Shown: positions 9,996 through 18,686, numbered from the stretch's first letter. The stretch: DNA of 64,000 nt from Bradyrhizobium sp. U87765 SZCCT0048 (GCF_018131225.1 NZ_JAFCMM010000004.1:186001-250000); one strand, 5' to 3'. Made by a program: numbers and translations. The notes: generated by a model from the letters alone, not told the origin.

Positions 9996-10631
9996 ATGGA
10001 TTCTGATTCAAAATTCTTCGACAGCATTCGCATCAAGCCGCGCGCGCAGCAGCAGAAGCAGCAGGTCGCGCGCGAGAAGGTGACGCTGTGCGGCTGGCAG
10101 GGCTGCGACAAGGCCGGCACGCATCGCGCGCCGAAGGGCCGTGGCCACGAGCGCGAATACTGGACGTTCTGCATCGACCATGTGCGCGAGTATAATGCGT
10201 CCTACAATTACTTCTCCGGCATGAGCGACGACGCCGTCGCGCGCTACCAGAAGGACGCGCTGACCGGTCACCGGCCGACCTGGAAGATGGGCGCCAACAG
10301 CGGGGTCAAGGGCAAGGCCAGCCCGGAGGATTTCGACGGCGCCGCCGATCCCTTCAGCATGTTCAGTGAATTGAACGGCCGCGGTTCGTGGCGGCCGGGG
10401 CCGGCGGGCGGCGCCAAGCCGCAGGAGACGCGCAAGGTCTTCAATGCCGAGCGCAAGGCGCTGCAGGTGATGGGGCTGTCCGTCTCCGCCACCACCGACG
10501 AGATCAAGACCAAGTACAAGCTGCTGGTGAAGCAGCATCATCCGGATGCGAACGGCGGCGACCGTTCCACCGAGGACCGCCTGATCGAGATCATCAAGGC
10601 GTACAACTATCTCAAGACCTTGCAGCGCTGA
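9996..10631 (+). CDS. J-domain protein with N-terminal Cys/His cluster
   Basis: A 211-residue DnaJ-like protein with the J-domain at the C-terminus (about 155-211), opposite to canonical DnaJ. The HPD tripeptide (182-184, in KQHHPDANGG) that triggers Hsp70 ATPase is present. The N-terminal half has CGWQGC (Cys32, Cys37) and FCIDH (Cys59, His62), a plausible zinc site, followed by a Gly/Pro-rich linker. Similar proteins are widespread in Rhizobiales, but I know no assigned function; a DnaK co-chaperone is the safe inference. Strong hairpins follow the stop. Confidence 0.88.
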   Translation: MDSDSKFFDSIRIKPRAQQQKQQVAREKVTLCGWQGCDKAGTHRAPKGRGHEREYWTFCIDHVREYNASYNYFSGMSDDAVARYQKDALTGHRPTWKMGANSGVKGKASPEDFDGAADPFSMFSELNGRGSWRPGPAGGAKPQETRKVFNAERKALQVMGLSVSATTDEIKTKYKLLVKQHHPDANGGDRSTEDRLIEIIKAYNYLKTLQR

Positions 10632-10681
10632 GCGCTGCGTCATGGTGCACCTGTGCCAGAGGCCGCGCGTGGCGCGGCCTC
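10622..10681. terminator. Paired hairpins between convergent J-domain and citrate synthase genes
   Basis: Two perfect stems: GCAGCGC/GCGCTGC (10622-10638, with the J-domain stop codon in the loop) and GAGGCCGCGC/GCGCGGCCTC (10659-10681, 3-nt loop). Neither has a T-tract, so this is a likely but non-canonical transcript end for the plus-strand gene. Confidence 0.55.
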
Positions 10682-10704
10682 GTGGCGTCTGGCGTCACCG
10701 CAGC

Positions 10705-10725
10705 TGTGATCACACCGTGATCACG
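10705..10725. repeat. Two adjacent 10-bp palindromes
   Basis: TGTGATCACA (10705-10714) and CGTGATCACG (10716-10725) are both perfect palindromes, separated by one base and sharing the core GTGATCAC. The second covers the stop codon of the minus-strand citrate synthase gene. It could be a protein site or a terminator-region element; there is no direct evidence for either. Confidence 0.5.
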
Positions 10726-11812
10726 CCGGCAACGGGCCGATATAGGCCGAGCTCGGACGAATGAGCCGGCCGCCGCGCTGCTGTTCGCGGGCGTGCGCCG
10801 TCCAGCCCGCAGCGCGGCCCACGGCGAAGATCGGCGTGAACGCCTGGCGCGGGATCGCCAGTGCATCCAGCAGGATCGCGGTGAAGAACTCGACATTGGT
10901 GTCGAGCGGGCGGTTCGGCTTCTCGCGTCGTAGCGCCTCGCGCGCATAGGCCTCGACCTCGCCGGCGAACGGCAGGTCGGTGCCGTTGGTCGCCAGACGC
11001 TCGATTGCGCCCTTGAGCACGTCGGCGCGTGGGTCGCGCACCCGATAGATGCGGTGGCCGAAGCCCATCAGGCGTTCGCCGCGCGCCAGCGCGTCGTCGA
11101 TCCACGGCTTGATCCGGGTCCGGTCGCCAATCGCACCCAGCATTTCCAGCACCGGCTCCGGTGCGCCGCCATGCAGCGGTCCGGTCAACGCGCAATAGCC
11201 GGCGGTTACCGACGCGAACAGGTCGGCCTGCGTGGAGGCGACGACGCGGGTGGCGAAGGTCGAGGCGTTCATGCCGTGATCGCACACCGTGACGAGATAG
11301 GCGTCGAGCGCCGCCGCCTCGCGCGCGTCGGGTTTGCGGCGATGGATCATTGCCAGCGTGTCGGCGGCGTGGCCGAGCGTCGCGTCCGGCGCGACCGGGT
11401 CGGCGCCCCGCGCGCGCTGGATCAGCGCGCCGGCAATCACCGGCAGCGCGCCGACGATCGTCGCCTCGTGGCTGAGGCCGCTCTCGGCGCGCAGCGCCGC
11501 GACCGCCGCGCGGAAGCCGTCGACGATCGACAGTCCCCGGCTTGCCGCCAGAAACTCCGGCAGGCGGACGAAAGCGCGCTCGCGGGCAGCACCGAGCGCG
11601 GCGCGCACGGCCGCCTCGCCGACCGGCTGGCCGGTACCGCTCGACCACAGTCGCGCCGTCACGCCCTCGAAACTCGCCTTGCCGGCAAGGGAGCCGACCC
11701 GTTCGCCGGCAATGATCAGTTCGCCACGCTCGCCGTCGACATGGCTGAGCACGGTCTCGGCGGCAGGAATGCCGTCGAGGCCGATCGGGGTCTTGCTGAG
11801 CTGGATGTTCAT
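10721..11812 (-). CDS. Citrate synthase family protein (citrate or 2-methylcitrate synthase)
   Basis: A 363-residue citrate-synthase-fold enzyme condensing an acyl-CoA with oxaloacetate. Key positions are His179 (CDHGMNASTF), His214 (GPLHGG) and His253 (GFGHRIYRVRDPRAD). The usual C-terminal catalytic Asp is Glu308 (NVEFF), a conservative change seen in some family members. A strong ribosome site (AAGGAG) precedes the ATG. It is divergent from a second citrate-synthase-like gene with a DNA-binding domain, 76 bases away, so the two are probably regulated together. Sequence alone cannot choose between acetyl-CoA and propionyl-CoA; neither gene looks like the standard ~430-residue gltA product. 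Confidence 0.85.
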   Translation of the reverse strand: MNIQLSKTPIGLDGIPAAETVLSHVDGERGELIIAGERVGSLAGKASFEGVTARLWSSGTGQPVGEAAVRAALGAARERAFVRLPEFLAASRGLSIVDGFRAAVAALRAESGLSHEATIVGALPVIAGALIQRARGADPVAPDATLGHAADTLAMIHRRKPDAREAAALDAYLVTVCDHGMNASTFATRVVASTQADLFASVTAGYCALTGPLHGGAPEPVLEMLGAIGDRTRIKPWIDDALARGERLMGFGHRIYRVRDPRADVLKGAIERLATNGTDLPFAGEVEAYAREALRREKPNRPLDTNVEFFTAILLDALAIPRQAFTPIFAVGRAAGWTAHAREQQRGGRLIRPSSAYIGPLPA

Positions 11813-11852
11813 CGGGGGTCTCCTTCACTTCGGAGGCCCAGAGTCTGCTTGC

Positions 11853-11888
11853 TCGACAGATTGATCAATCTTGATTATATAAATCAAT
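11853..11888 (+). promoter_or_regulatory. Predicted leaderless promoter with a 12-bp palindrome in the spacer
   Basis: TCGACA (-35, 11853-11858) and TATATA (-10, 11876-11881) are 17 bp apart. The spacer starts with the perfect palindrome GATTGATCAATC (11859-11870). A second dyad, TTGATT-N5-AATCAA (11871-11887), covers the -10. The start codon at 11889 has no ribosome site and falls where transcription should begin, so the mRNA may be leaderless. A TATAAT on the minus strand lies inside the second dyad. The layout fits an operator for the MerR-like protein encoded immediately downstream. Confidence 0.6.
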
Positions 11889-13112
11889 ATGAAGAAGACG
11901 GACTCGCTGTATCTCTCGGCCCGGGAGGCCGCGGCGGAACTGGCGATCTCGCCGGCGACGCTCTACGCCTATGTCAGCCGCGGGCTGATCCGCTCGGAGC
12001 CGACGGCCGGCGCGCGCAGCCGGCGCTACCGCGCCGAGGACGTCCGCGCCCTCAAGGAGCGGCGGACGCCGTCGCCGGAGCCGCGCGGCCTCAAGAGCTT
12101 CGATGCCGACCTGCCGGTGCTGGATTCGGCGGTTGCGACCATCACCGAGGACGGCCCGATCTATCGCGGCGTGAACTGCATCCATCTCGCCGAAGCCGAC
12201 ACGCTGGAGCATGCGGCGACGCTGCTGTGGGACGCGGCGAGCGTCGATCCGTTCGTGCCCGGCAACATGCCCCATGTCTCGGAAGCGATGCGCACGATCG
12301 CGGCCGCCGCGCGTGATGCCGCGCCGATCGACCGCACCATTGCCGTGCTGGCGCTCGCCGCCAGCGCCGATCCGCAGGCGTTCACCCGCGCGCCCGATGG
12401 CCGCGCCATGGCCGGAGGCCGCATCCTGCGTCTCGTGGTCGCGACCATGCTCGGTGTCGCGCCGTCGCCGGAGCCGCTGCATCGTCAGATCGCGCGCGCG
12501 TGGGCGCCGGAGCACGCCGCCGCGCCGGACCTGATCCGGCGGGCGCTGGTGCTGCTCGCCGATCATGAGCTCAATGCCTCGACGTTCACGGTGCGCTGCG
12601 CGGCGTCGACCGGTCTCAATCTCTATGATGCGATGATCGCCGGTCTCGCTGCACTCAAGGGGCCCAGGCATGGCGGCGCGGGCGCGCTGGCGGCGCAATT
12701 CGTGCGCTCGCTGATCGATGGCGACGTCGCGCCGGTGGTGCGCGAGCGCGTCGCGCTCGGCGAACGCTTCGCCGGCTTCGGCCACGGCGTCTACAGCAAG
12801 CAGGGCGATCCGCGGGCGCGGATGCTGCTCCGCGCCCTGGCGAAATCCGGCGCGCCGAAGCGCTTCACCCAGGACATCCCGGCACAGGTGCTGGAGGCGA
12901 CCGGCGAATTCGCCAACATCGACTATGCGCTTGCGGTGTTGACCCATACGCTGCGCCTGCCGCTCGGCAGCGAGATCGCGCTGTTCGCGATGGCGCGCAC
13001 GGTGGGATGGATCGCCCATGCGAGCGAGCAACTGCGCCATGGCGGGCTGATCCGGCCGCGCGCGCGCTATATCGGGCCGGCGCCCGGGCGCCCCATTGTC
13101 GTGCCGCGCTAG
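11889..13112 (+). CDS. Citrate synthase family protein with N-terminal MerR-like DNA-binding domain
   Basis: A 407-residue fusion. Residues about 7-60 form a winged-helix/MerR-like domain (YLSAREAAAELAISPATLYA, then YVSRGLIRSEP and SRRYRAEDV). Residues about 70-400 form a citrate-synthase fold that keeps His226 (ADHELNASTF), His261 (GPRHGG), His299 (GFGHGVYS) and Asp345 (NIDYA). Catalysis therefore looks possible, although the loop after His299 differs from GFGHRVYK. Annotated homologues exist in alphaproteobacteria, but I know no established role. Divergence from a second synthase and a palindrome in its own promoter suggest a metabolite-sensing autoregulator. The start is an ATG with no visible ribosome site. 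Confidence 0.85.
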   Translation: MKKTDSLYLSAREAAAELAISPATLYAYVSRGLIRSEPTAGARSRRYRAEDVRALKERRTPSPEPRGLKSFDADLPVLDSAVATITEDGPIYRGVNCIHLAEADTLEHAATLLWDAASVDPFVPGNMPHVSEAMRTIAAAARDAAPIDRTIAVLALAASADPQAFTRAPDGRAMAGGRILRLVVATMLGVAPSPEPLHRQIARAWAPEHAAAPDLIRRALVLLADHELNASTFTVRCAASTGLNLYDAMIAGLAALKGPRHGGAGALAAQFVRSLIDGDVAPVVRERVALGERFAGFGHGVYSKQGDPRARMLLRALAKSGAPKRFTQDIPAQVLEATGEFANIDYALAVLTHTLRLPLGSEIALFAMARTVGWIAHASEQLRHGGLIRPRARYIGPAPGRPIVVPR

Positions 13113-13768
13113 GAATTCGCCGGACCGCAGTCCGCCGCGGCTGCATGCTGCGGCCAGCGCTCCAGCGCGGCGCGGCCCTGATCCGTCAGCGTGTAGATGC
13201 CGCGCTCGAGGCGGTCGAACCAGCCGTAGACGTTATGCTGCAGGATCTTCGGCGCTTCCGGCACCGCGGCGGCAAGGTCGCGCCGCCGCTGCGGCCCGGC
13301 CTGCAGCGCCGCGGCGCAGAGCAAAGCCTGCTGGCGATAGGCGGTCATCTGCGGCACGCGGGTGCTGCCGCCGAGTGCTGGATCGCCGCGGCGCTTGCGG
13401 TATTCGGCGAGCAGGCGCGAGCGGCGCTTCGGCTCGCGGCGCGGTTGCGGCGCCTCGGGACTGACAATGACCTCCACCGTGTCATTGTCCGCAACGCCGA
13501 GCAGGCCGAAGCCGAGCCGGCGGCAGAGGTTGCGAAAGCGCGCATCGCTCTCCCGGCCGGCGCCGCGCGCCGAGACGCGCGCCGCCAGCCACACTTCATC
13601 GCAGGCGCCGGCACGGTCGACGCCCTGCAGCACGAGTTCGAGATTGAAGCGCTGCTTCAGCTCGCAGATCACCACCACCGGTGGTTCGCCCTCGCGCACC
13701 GCCAGCACGTCGCAGCCGCCGATCTCGCCCTTGGCGGTGAAGCCGAGCGTTTCGAGAAAGGCCTTCAC
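13109..13768 (-). CDS. DUF2161 family protein (PD-(D/E)XK-like)
   Basis: About 219 residues, matching DUF2161 proteins annotated as putative PD-(D/E)XK phosphodiesterases. The N-terminal part (KAFLETLGFTAKGEIGGCDV, then PPVVVICELKQRFNLELVLQG) shows the E-x-K and D positions expected of that fold. The C-terminus (about 165-210) resembles a winged helix (NVYGWFDRLERGIYTLTDQG). The GTG at 13768 is used here. Eight further in-frame codons upstream read LETALYLP, which resembles the start of homologues, so translation may begin at the CTG at 13792. The 3' end overlaps the stop of the convergent synthase gene by 4 bases. Confidence 0.75.
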   Translation of the reverse strand: MKAFLETLGFTAKGEIGGCDVLAVREGEPPVVVICELKQRFNLELVLQGVDRAGACDEVWLAARVSARGAGRESDARFRNLCRRLGFGLLGVADNDTVEVIVSPEAPQPRREPKRRSRLLAEYRKRRGDPALGGSTRVPQMTAYRQQALLCAAALQAGPQRRRDLAAAVPEAPKILQHNVYGWFDRLERGIYTLTDQGRAALERWPQHAAAADCGPANS

Positions 13769-13822
13769 GGGCAGGTAGAGCGCGGTTTCCAGGGCAGCAC
13801 CTTCAGGGCGTAACAGGGCGCA

Positions 13823-14839
13823 TCACTGCAGGCCGACGGGGTCGACAATGCCGGAGGTGCAGCCCTGATCGGTCGGCGACGCCTGTGCGATCAGGTCGGA
13901 CAGGCGGGCGCCATCGGTGACGTCGCCGCGCAGGCCGATGGTCATCTCGACGATGATGCGGCGGTTGCCGTCGCGCTTGCAGGCGACGCGCACGCGATCG
14001 CCCGCACCGGCGCCAAAGCCCTGGTCGAACGCCGCGCGGATGTCGCTGGTCTGGATCTCGCGCCCGATATTGTCGGCGAACAGCTTCTGCACCGGCGAGG
14101 TGTTGATCTCGCCGATCAGCGCGATCTCGCGGCGGAAATAGGCGTCGGCGGATTTTTCGAAGAAGCAGCTGCCGTGCTCGGTCCATTCATGGCGGTCGAG
14201 GTAGGAGGCGACGCCCGGCATCGCCTTTTCGAGCGCGGTGCGGGTCGCCGGCTGCAGGTCCGTCGCCGGCAGTTGATCCCAGCGGTGCGACTTGTCGGCG
14301 TCGATGTCCGCCGCCGACACGCCGCAATAGGCATTGCCGCGCGGCTGCGGCCACAGGCCGTGCAGGGTGAAGTGGGTGGCGTCGTAGCGGTCTGCGGTCT
14401 GCGTCCGGCATTCGGTCTTGTCGGGCAGGCCCTCGCAGAACGCGGCCTGCCAGCTGATGGCGAAGACATATGACGCCTTGCCGTCGGCGGGTGGGCCGCC
14501 CGCACGGCGTGGCGTGACGGCCGGTGTCGGGGCGGCATCAGCGCCGCTGACCGTGCCGCAGTCGATCGCGACCCAGCGCTGCTGCGGGTCAGCGCCGTCG
14601 ACCACCACCCGGTAGTGGGTCGCGTCGGTCCTGTTGCGGGCGAGGAGGCGGTAGCCATGACCGGCTTCGAGCGCGACGTTGCCGGGATTGGTCTGCTTGC
14701 GGATCGACTGGAGCGCCGGACAGGCCTGCTTCGCGGTGAATGTGCCCTGCATCGGCTCGTCGGCGTAGGCGGTCGTCGTCAGGGGCGCAGCGAACATCAC
14801 CGCGAGGGCGGGCGACAGCAGCGGCAGCAGGCGCATCAT
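13823..14839 (-). CDS. Secreted ribonuclease T2 family protein
   Basis: A 338-residue predicted periplasmic or secreted RNase. The start is the ATG at 14839, with GGAG seven bases upstream; longer in-frame versions lack a ribosome site. It has a signal peptide (MMRLLPLLSPALAVMFAAPL, then TTTAYA) and an N-terminal domain of about 90 residues. The T2 catalytic motifs are CAS I (FTLHGLWPQPRG) and CAS II (HEWTEHGSCFF), with both active-site His and several Cys for disulfides. It cleaves single-stranded RNA to 3'-phosphates via 2',3'-cyclic intermediates. It lies between DUF2161 and DedA genes on the same strand; its 5' end is only 22 bases from the dedA stop. Confidence 0.92.
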   Translation of the reverse strand: MMRLLPLLSPALAVMFAAPLTTTAYADEPMQGTFTAKQACPALQSIRKQTNPGNVALEAGHGYRLLARNRTDATHYRVVVDGADPQQRWVAIDCGTVSGADAAPTPAVTPRRAGGPPADGKASYVFAISWQAAFCEGLPDKTECRTQTADRYDATHFTLHGLWPQPRGNAYCGVSAADIDADKSHRWDQLPATDLQPATRTALEKAMPGVASYLDRHEWTEHGSCFFEKSADAYFRREIALIGEINTSPVQKLFADNIGREIQTSDIRAAFDQGFGAGAGDRVRVACKRDGNRRIIVEMTIGLRGDVTDGARLSDLIAQASPTDQGCTSGIVDPVGLQ

Positions 14840-14861
14840 CAAACACTCCGAATATGGATGG

Positions 14862-15506
14862 TCATATGATTTTGATTCGATCACCCAAATTATCGGCTCG
14901 ATGGCGATACTGCCAAATCGCAAGCGCCACGACGGCGACCGCGGCCGCCGCGAGCGCCAGCGCGGCAAGATGGTGGTGCAGCGACGTGCCCCACTGCTTG
15001 AGGGCCGATCCGGCGAGCAGGCCGGGAACGACGTGCAGCGGCGCCCACAGGGCGATGGCCACGATATTGACCGGAAAAAAGCGCTGCGGCGGCATGTCGA
15101 GAGCCCCCGCCGTCACCGGCACGAAGGCGCGGACCGGCGGGATGAAGCGGGCGAGAAACACCGCCAGCGTGCCGCGGCCGGCGAAGAATTCCTCGCTGCG
15201 GGCAATCACGGTGGGGTAGTTTTTCAGCGGCCAGGCCTCCAGGATCTGCCGCTTGCTGCGGTGTCCGACCCAATAGGCCGCGCCGTCACCGATGACGGCC
15301 CCGGCAAAGGCGCTCGCGAGCATCGGCACGAGCTTCAGTCCCCCGGTGGCGATGACGGCGCTCAGCCCGAGAATCACGGTGGAGCCGGGGACGAACGATC
15401 CCAGCACCGGCACCGCCTCGAGCAGCGCAGCACAGAATACGGTGGCATAGGCCCATGCCGGGTAGGCCGACACGAGATCGACCAGGCTGTAGAGAGGGGA
15501 TGTCAA
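14862..15506 (-). CDS. DedA family membrane protein
   Basis: A 214-residue inner-membrane protein of the DedA/SNARE-associated family, implicated in undecaprenyl-phosphate or phospholipid flipping and envelope homeostasis. The core motifs are ALLEAVPVLGSFVPGSTVIL, GAVIGDGAAYWVGHR and FLARFIPPVRAFVPVTAGAL; the F-x-x-R-F-I-P-x-x-R pattern is diagnostic. I chose TTG at 15506 because it has GAGGG eight bases upstream and gives a normal length. The frame stays open much further upstream, but only opposite cobS. It is divergent from cobS. Confidence 0.88.
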   Translation of the reverse strand: MTSPLYSLVDLVSAYPAWAYATVFCAALLEAVPVLGSFVPGSTVILGLSAVIATGGLKLVPMLASAFAGAVIGDGAAYWVGHRSKRQILEAWPLKNYPTVIARSEEFFAGRGTLAVFLARFIPPVRAFVPVTAGALDMPPQRFFPVNIVAIALWAPLHVVPGLLAGSALKQWGTSLHHHLAALALAAAAVAVVALAIWQYRHRADNLGDRIKII

Positions 15507-15785
15507 GACAGGAGCCCTCGCGTGCTCAGGTGTTCGCCGGAGCCGGACCGGAGCAGCGACACCGGTCGGACAAGCGCTGTCGGGACGGAAATCGTCATTC
15601 CAATTCGCAAGGCAGCCTTTCAAAACCTGATGGACCAGCCTATCTAGATGATATCGCAACGAAACTTTGATTGATAGGTGGGCTTCTGCCCGCCGCGTCT
15701 CTCTGCTAGGTTTCCCGACGCAGCCCAAACCGTAGCAAGCTTGAATGCGCCTGGCTTCGGGAGCGCCCGAAATCACGGAGGATTG

Positions 15786-16781
15786 ATGACCGCCGCCACG
15801 ACGACCGCGACCGAGCCCGCCAACTTGCCCGACATGAAGGTGTCGGTGCGCCAGGTGTTCGGGATCGACAGCGACCTCGAAGTCCCCGCCTACTCCGAAG
15901 TCGATCCGCATGTGCCGGACGTCGATCCGGACTATCGGTTCGATCGTGCGACCACGCTCGCCATCCTCGCCGGCTTCGCCAAGAACCGCCGCGTCATGGT
16001 CACCGGCTTCCACGGCACCGGCAAGTCGACCCACATCGAGCAGGTCGCCGCGCGCCTCAACTGGCCGTGCGTCCGCGTCAACCTCGACAGCCACATCAGC
16101 CGCATCGATCTCGTCGGCAAGGACGCGATCGTGGTGCGCGATGGCAAGCAGGTCACTGAATTCCGCGACGGCATCCTGCCGTGGGCCCTGCAGAACAATG
16201 TCGCGCTGGTGTTCGACGAATACGACGCCGGTCGCCCGGACGTCATGTTCGTGATCCAGCGCGTGCTCGAAGTGTCGGGACGCCTGACGCTGCTCGACCA
16301 GAACAAGGTGATCAAGCCGCACCCGGCTTTCCGCCTGTTCTCGACCGCGAATACCATCGGCCTTGGCGACACCTCCGGCCTCTATCACGGCACGCAGCAG
16401 ATCAACCAGGGCCAGATGGACCGCTGGTCGATCGTCACCACGCTGAACTACCTGCCGCACGACGAGGAAGTCGAGATCGTCCTTGCCAAGGCGCGCCACT
16501 ACCGCACGGCGGAAGGCCGCGAGATCGTCAACAAGATGGTCCGCCTCGCCGACCTGACGCGCAACGCGTTCGCCAACGGCGACCTGTCGACGGTGATGAG
16601 CCCGCGCACGGTGATCACCTGGGCCGAGAACTCCGATATCTTCGGCGACATCGGCTTTGCCTTCCGCGTCACCTTCCTCAACAAGTGCGACGAGCTGGAG
16701 CGCCCGCTGGTGGCGGAGTTCTATCAGCGCTGCTTCAATGCGGAGCTGCCTGAATCCGCGGTGAACGTCGCACTGAGCTGA
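15786..16781 (+). CDS. cobS: Cobaltochelatase subunit CobS (AAA+ ATPase)
   Basis: ATPase subunit of the aerobic cobaltochelatase CobNST, which inserts Co2+ into hydrogenobyrinic acid a,c-diamide in B12 synthesis. The 331 residues carry Walker A GFHGTGKST, Walker B ALVFDEYDAG and sensor region RLFSTANTIGLGDTSGLY. The N-terminus (KVSVRQVFGIDSDLEVPAYS) is the standard CobS start. A GGAGG ribosome site precedes the ATG. cobT follows after 8 bases. The large subunit gene cobN is not in the window. Confidence 0.96.
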   Translation: MTAATTTATEPANLPDMKVSVRQVFGIDSDLEVPAYSEVDPHVPDVDPDYRFDRATTLAILAGFAKNRRVMVTGFHGTGKSTHIEQVAARLNWPCVRVNLDSHISRIDLVGKDAIVVRDGKQVTEFRDGILPWALQNNVALVFDEYDAGRPDVMFVIQRVLEVSGRLTLLDQNKVIKPHPAFRLFSTANTIGLGDTSGLYHGTQQINQGQMDRWSIVTTLNYLPHDEEVEIVLAKARHYRTAEGREIVNKMVRLADLTRNAFANGDLSTVMSPRTVITWAENSDIFGDIGFAFRVTFLNKCDELERPLVAEFYQRCFNAELPESAVNVALS

Positions 16782-16789
16782 GTGAGGGA

Positions 16790-18682
16790 ATGACCTCCAA
16801 CATCAAGTTCCGGAACAGCTCCAAGGAAGCACCGACCGAGCCGTTCAAGCGGGCGGTCAGCTCGTGCCTGCGTGCCATCGCGAGGCAGCCGGAGCTCGAT
16901 GTCACGTTCGCGGCCGAGCGGCCGGGCCTGTCGCCCGGCAAGGCGCGGTTGCCGGAGCCGGCGCGGAAGATGAGCAAGCGTGACGCCGCGGTGGTCCGCG
17001 GCCACGCCGATTCCATCGCGCTACGCATCGCCTGTCACGATCCCAAGGTGCATCGCAAGCTGCTGCCGGCCAACCCTCAGGCGCGCTCGGTGTTCGAAGC
17101 GGTCGAGCAGGCGCGGGTCGAGGCGATCGGCGCACGCCGCATGGCCGGCGTCGCCAAGAACCTGACGGCGATGCTCGACGACCACTTCCATCGCGGCAAG
17201 TTCGACGAGATCACCGACCGCGCCGACGCGCCGCTGGCGGATGCGCTGGCGATGTTGGTGCGTGAGCGGCTGACCGGCCAGGCGCCGCCGGCTGCGGCGC
17301 GCAAGGTGGTCGATCTCTGGCGGCCGATTCTCGAAGACAAGATCGGCGCACGGCTCGACCGTCTCGACAAGCTCACCGAGAACCAGGAGCGGTTCGGCGA
17401 CGCGATCCATGATCTGCTCGATGCGCTCGAACTCGGCGAGGACCGCAGCGCCGATCAGGACGACGACGATCAGCAGGACGACGAGCGCGAGGGCGAGAAG
17501 GATCAGTCCGGCTCGGACGGCTCGCCCGACACCGACGCCGCCCAGGAAATGAGTGCCGAGCAGGCGCAGGCGACCAGCGAGGAGATGTCCGAGAGCGCGA
17601 TGGAGAGCGCCCAGGCGTCGTCGAGCGACATGTTCGACGATGGCGACATGGGCGACGACGATACGCCCGGCGAGACGTCGCGTCCGCCGCATCGCGGCGG
17701 CAACGAGCCGCGCGGGCCGGAGTATCACGCCTTCGCGCCGAAGTTCGACGAGGTGGTCGCGGCCGAGGACCTGTGCGATCACGACGAGCTGGAGCGGCTG
17801 CGCAGCTATCTCGACAAGCAGCTCGCGCATCTGCAGGGCATCGTGGCGCGCCTCGCCAACCGCCTGCAGCGCAAGCTGATGGCGCAGCAGAACCGCGCCT
17901 GGGAGTTCGACCTCGAGGAGGGCATCCTCGATCCGGCGCGGCTGTCGCGCGTGGTCACGGATCCGTTCCACCCGCTGTCTTTCATGCACGAAAAGCAGGC
18001 GACATTCCGCGACACCGTGGTGACGCTGCTGCTCGACAATTCCGGCTCGATGCGCGGCCGTCCGATCACGGTCGCGGCGACCTGCGCCGACATCCTCGCG
18101 CGCACGCTGGAGCGTTGCGGCGTCAAGGTCGAGATTCTCGGCTTCACGACGCGGGCGTGGAAGGGCGGCCAGTCGCGCGAGGCGTGGCTGGCGGCCGGCA
18201 AGCCGGCCAATCCGGGCCGTCTCAACGATCTCAGGCACATCGTCTACAAGTCGGCGGACGCGCCGTGGCGGCGCGCACGCAAGAACCTCGGCCTGATGAT
18301 GCGCGAGGGTCTTCTGAAAGAGAACATCGACGGCGAGGCGCTGGACTGGGCGCACAAGCGCCTGCTCGGCCGTCCCGAGCAGCGCAAGATCCTGATGATG
18401 ATCTCCGACGGCGCTCCGGTCGACGACTCCACGCTGTCGGTCAATCCCGGCAACTACCTCGAGCGGCATCTGCGGCACATCATCGAGGAGATCGAGACCC
18501 GATCCCCGGTGGAGCTGATCGCCATCGGCATCGGCCACGACGTCACGCGCTACTACCGTCGCGCGGTGACCATCGTCGATGCCGAGGAGCTCGGCGGCGC
18601 CATCACCGAGAAGCTCGCCGAGCTGTTCAGCGAAACCGAGGCGCCGGCCGCGCCGCGGACCCGGCGGCGTCTGCACTCCTGA
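16790..18682 (+). CDS. cobT: Cobaltochelatase subunit CobT
   Basis: The 630-residue partner of CobS in the AAA+ chaperone ring that powers CobN. Layout: an N-terminal region (1-210), a highly acidic linker (about 215-300, rich in Asp/Glu/Gln/Ser), and a C-terminal von Willebrand A domain (about 400-615). The MIDAS metal site LLLDNSGSMRGRP and the segment MMISDGAPVDDSTLSVNPGN are intact. The start lies 8 bases after cobS, so the two are co-translated. The phytase-like gene follows 4 bases after the stop and could be on the same mRNA. Confidence 0.96.
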   Translation: MTSNIKFRNSSKEAPTEPFKRAVSSCLRAIARQPELDVTFAAERPGLSPGKARLPEPARKMSKRDAAVVRGHADSIALRIACHDPKVHRKLLPANPQARSVFEAVEQARVEAIGARRMAGVAKNLTAMLDDHFHRGKFDEITDRADAPLADALAMLVRERLTGQAPPAAARKVVDLWRPILEDKIGARLDRLDKLTENQERFGDAIHDLLDALELGEDRSADQDDDDQQDDEREGEKDQSGSDGSPDTDAAQEMSAEQAQATSEEMSESAMESAQASSSDMFDDGDMGDDDTPGETSRPPHRGGNEPRGPEYHAFAPKFDEVVAAEDLCDHDELERLRSYLDKQLAHLQGIVARLANRLQRKLMAQQNRAWEFDLEEGILDPARLSRVVTDPFHPLSFMHEKQATFRDTVVTLLLDNSGSMRGRPITVAATCADILARTLERCGVKVEILGFTTRAWKGGQSREAWLAAGKPANPGRLNDLRHIVYKSADAPWRRARKNLGLMMREGLLKENIDGEALDWAHKRLLGRPEQRKILMMISDGAPVDDSTLSVNPGNYLERHLRHIIEEIETRSPVELIAIGIGHDVTRYYRRAVTIVDAEELGGAITEKLAELFSETEAPAAPRTRRRLHS

Positions 18683-18686
18683 GCGA

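Noticed and set aside
11859..11887. FNR/FixK box (TTGAT-N4-ATCAA) upstream of the HTH-synthase
   Set aside because: The dyad spacing is N7 or zero, not N4, so it does not fit an FNR/FixK site.
15507..16499. Upstream extension of the DedA frame on the minus strand
   Set aside because: The extension is entirely antisense to cobS. A TTG with a ribosome site at 15506 gives a normal-length DedA protein.
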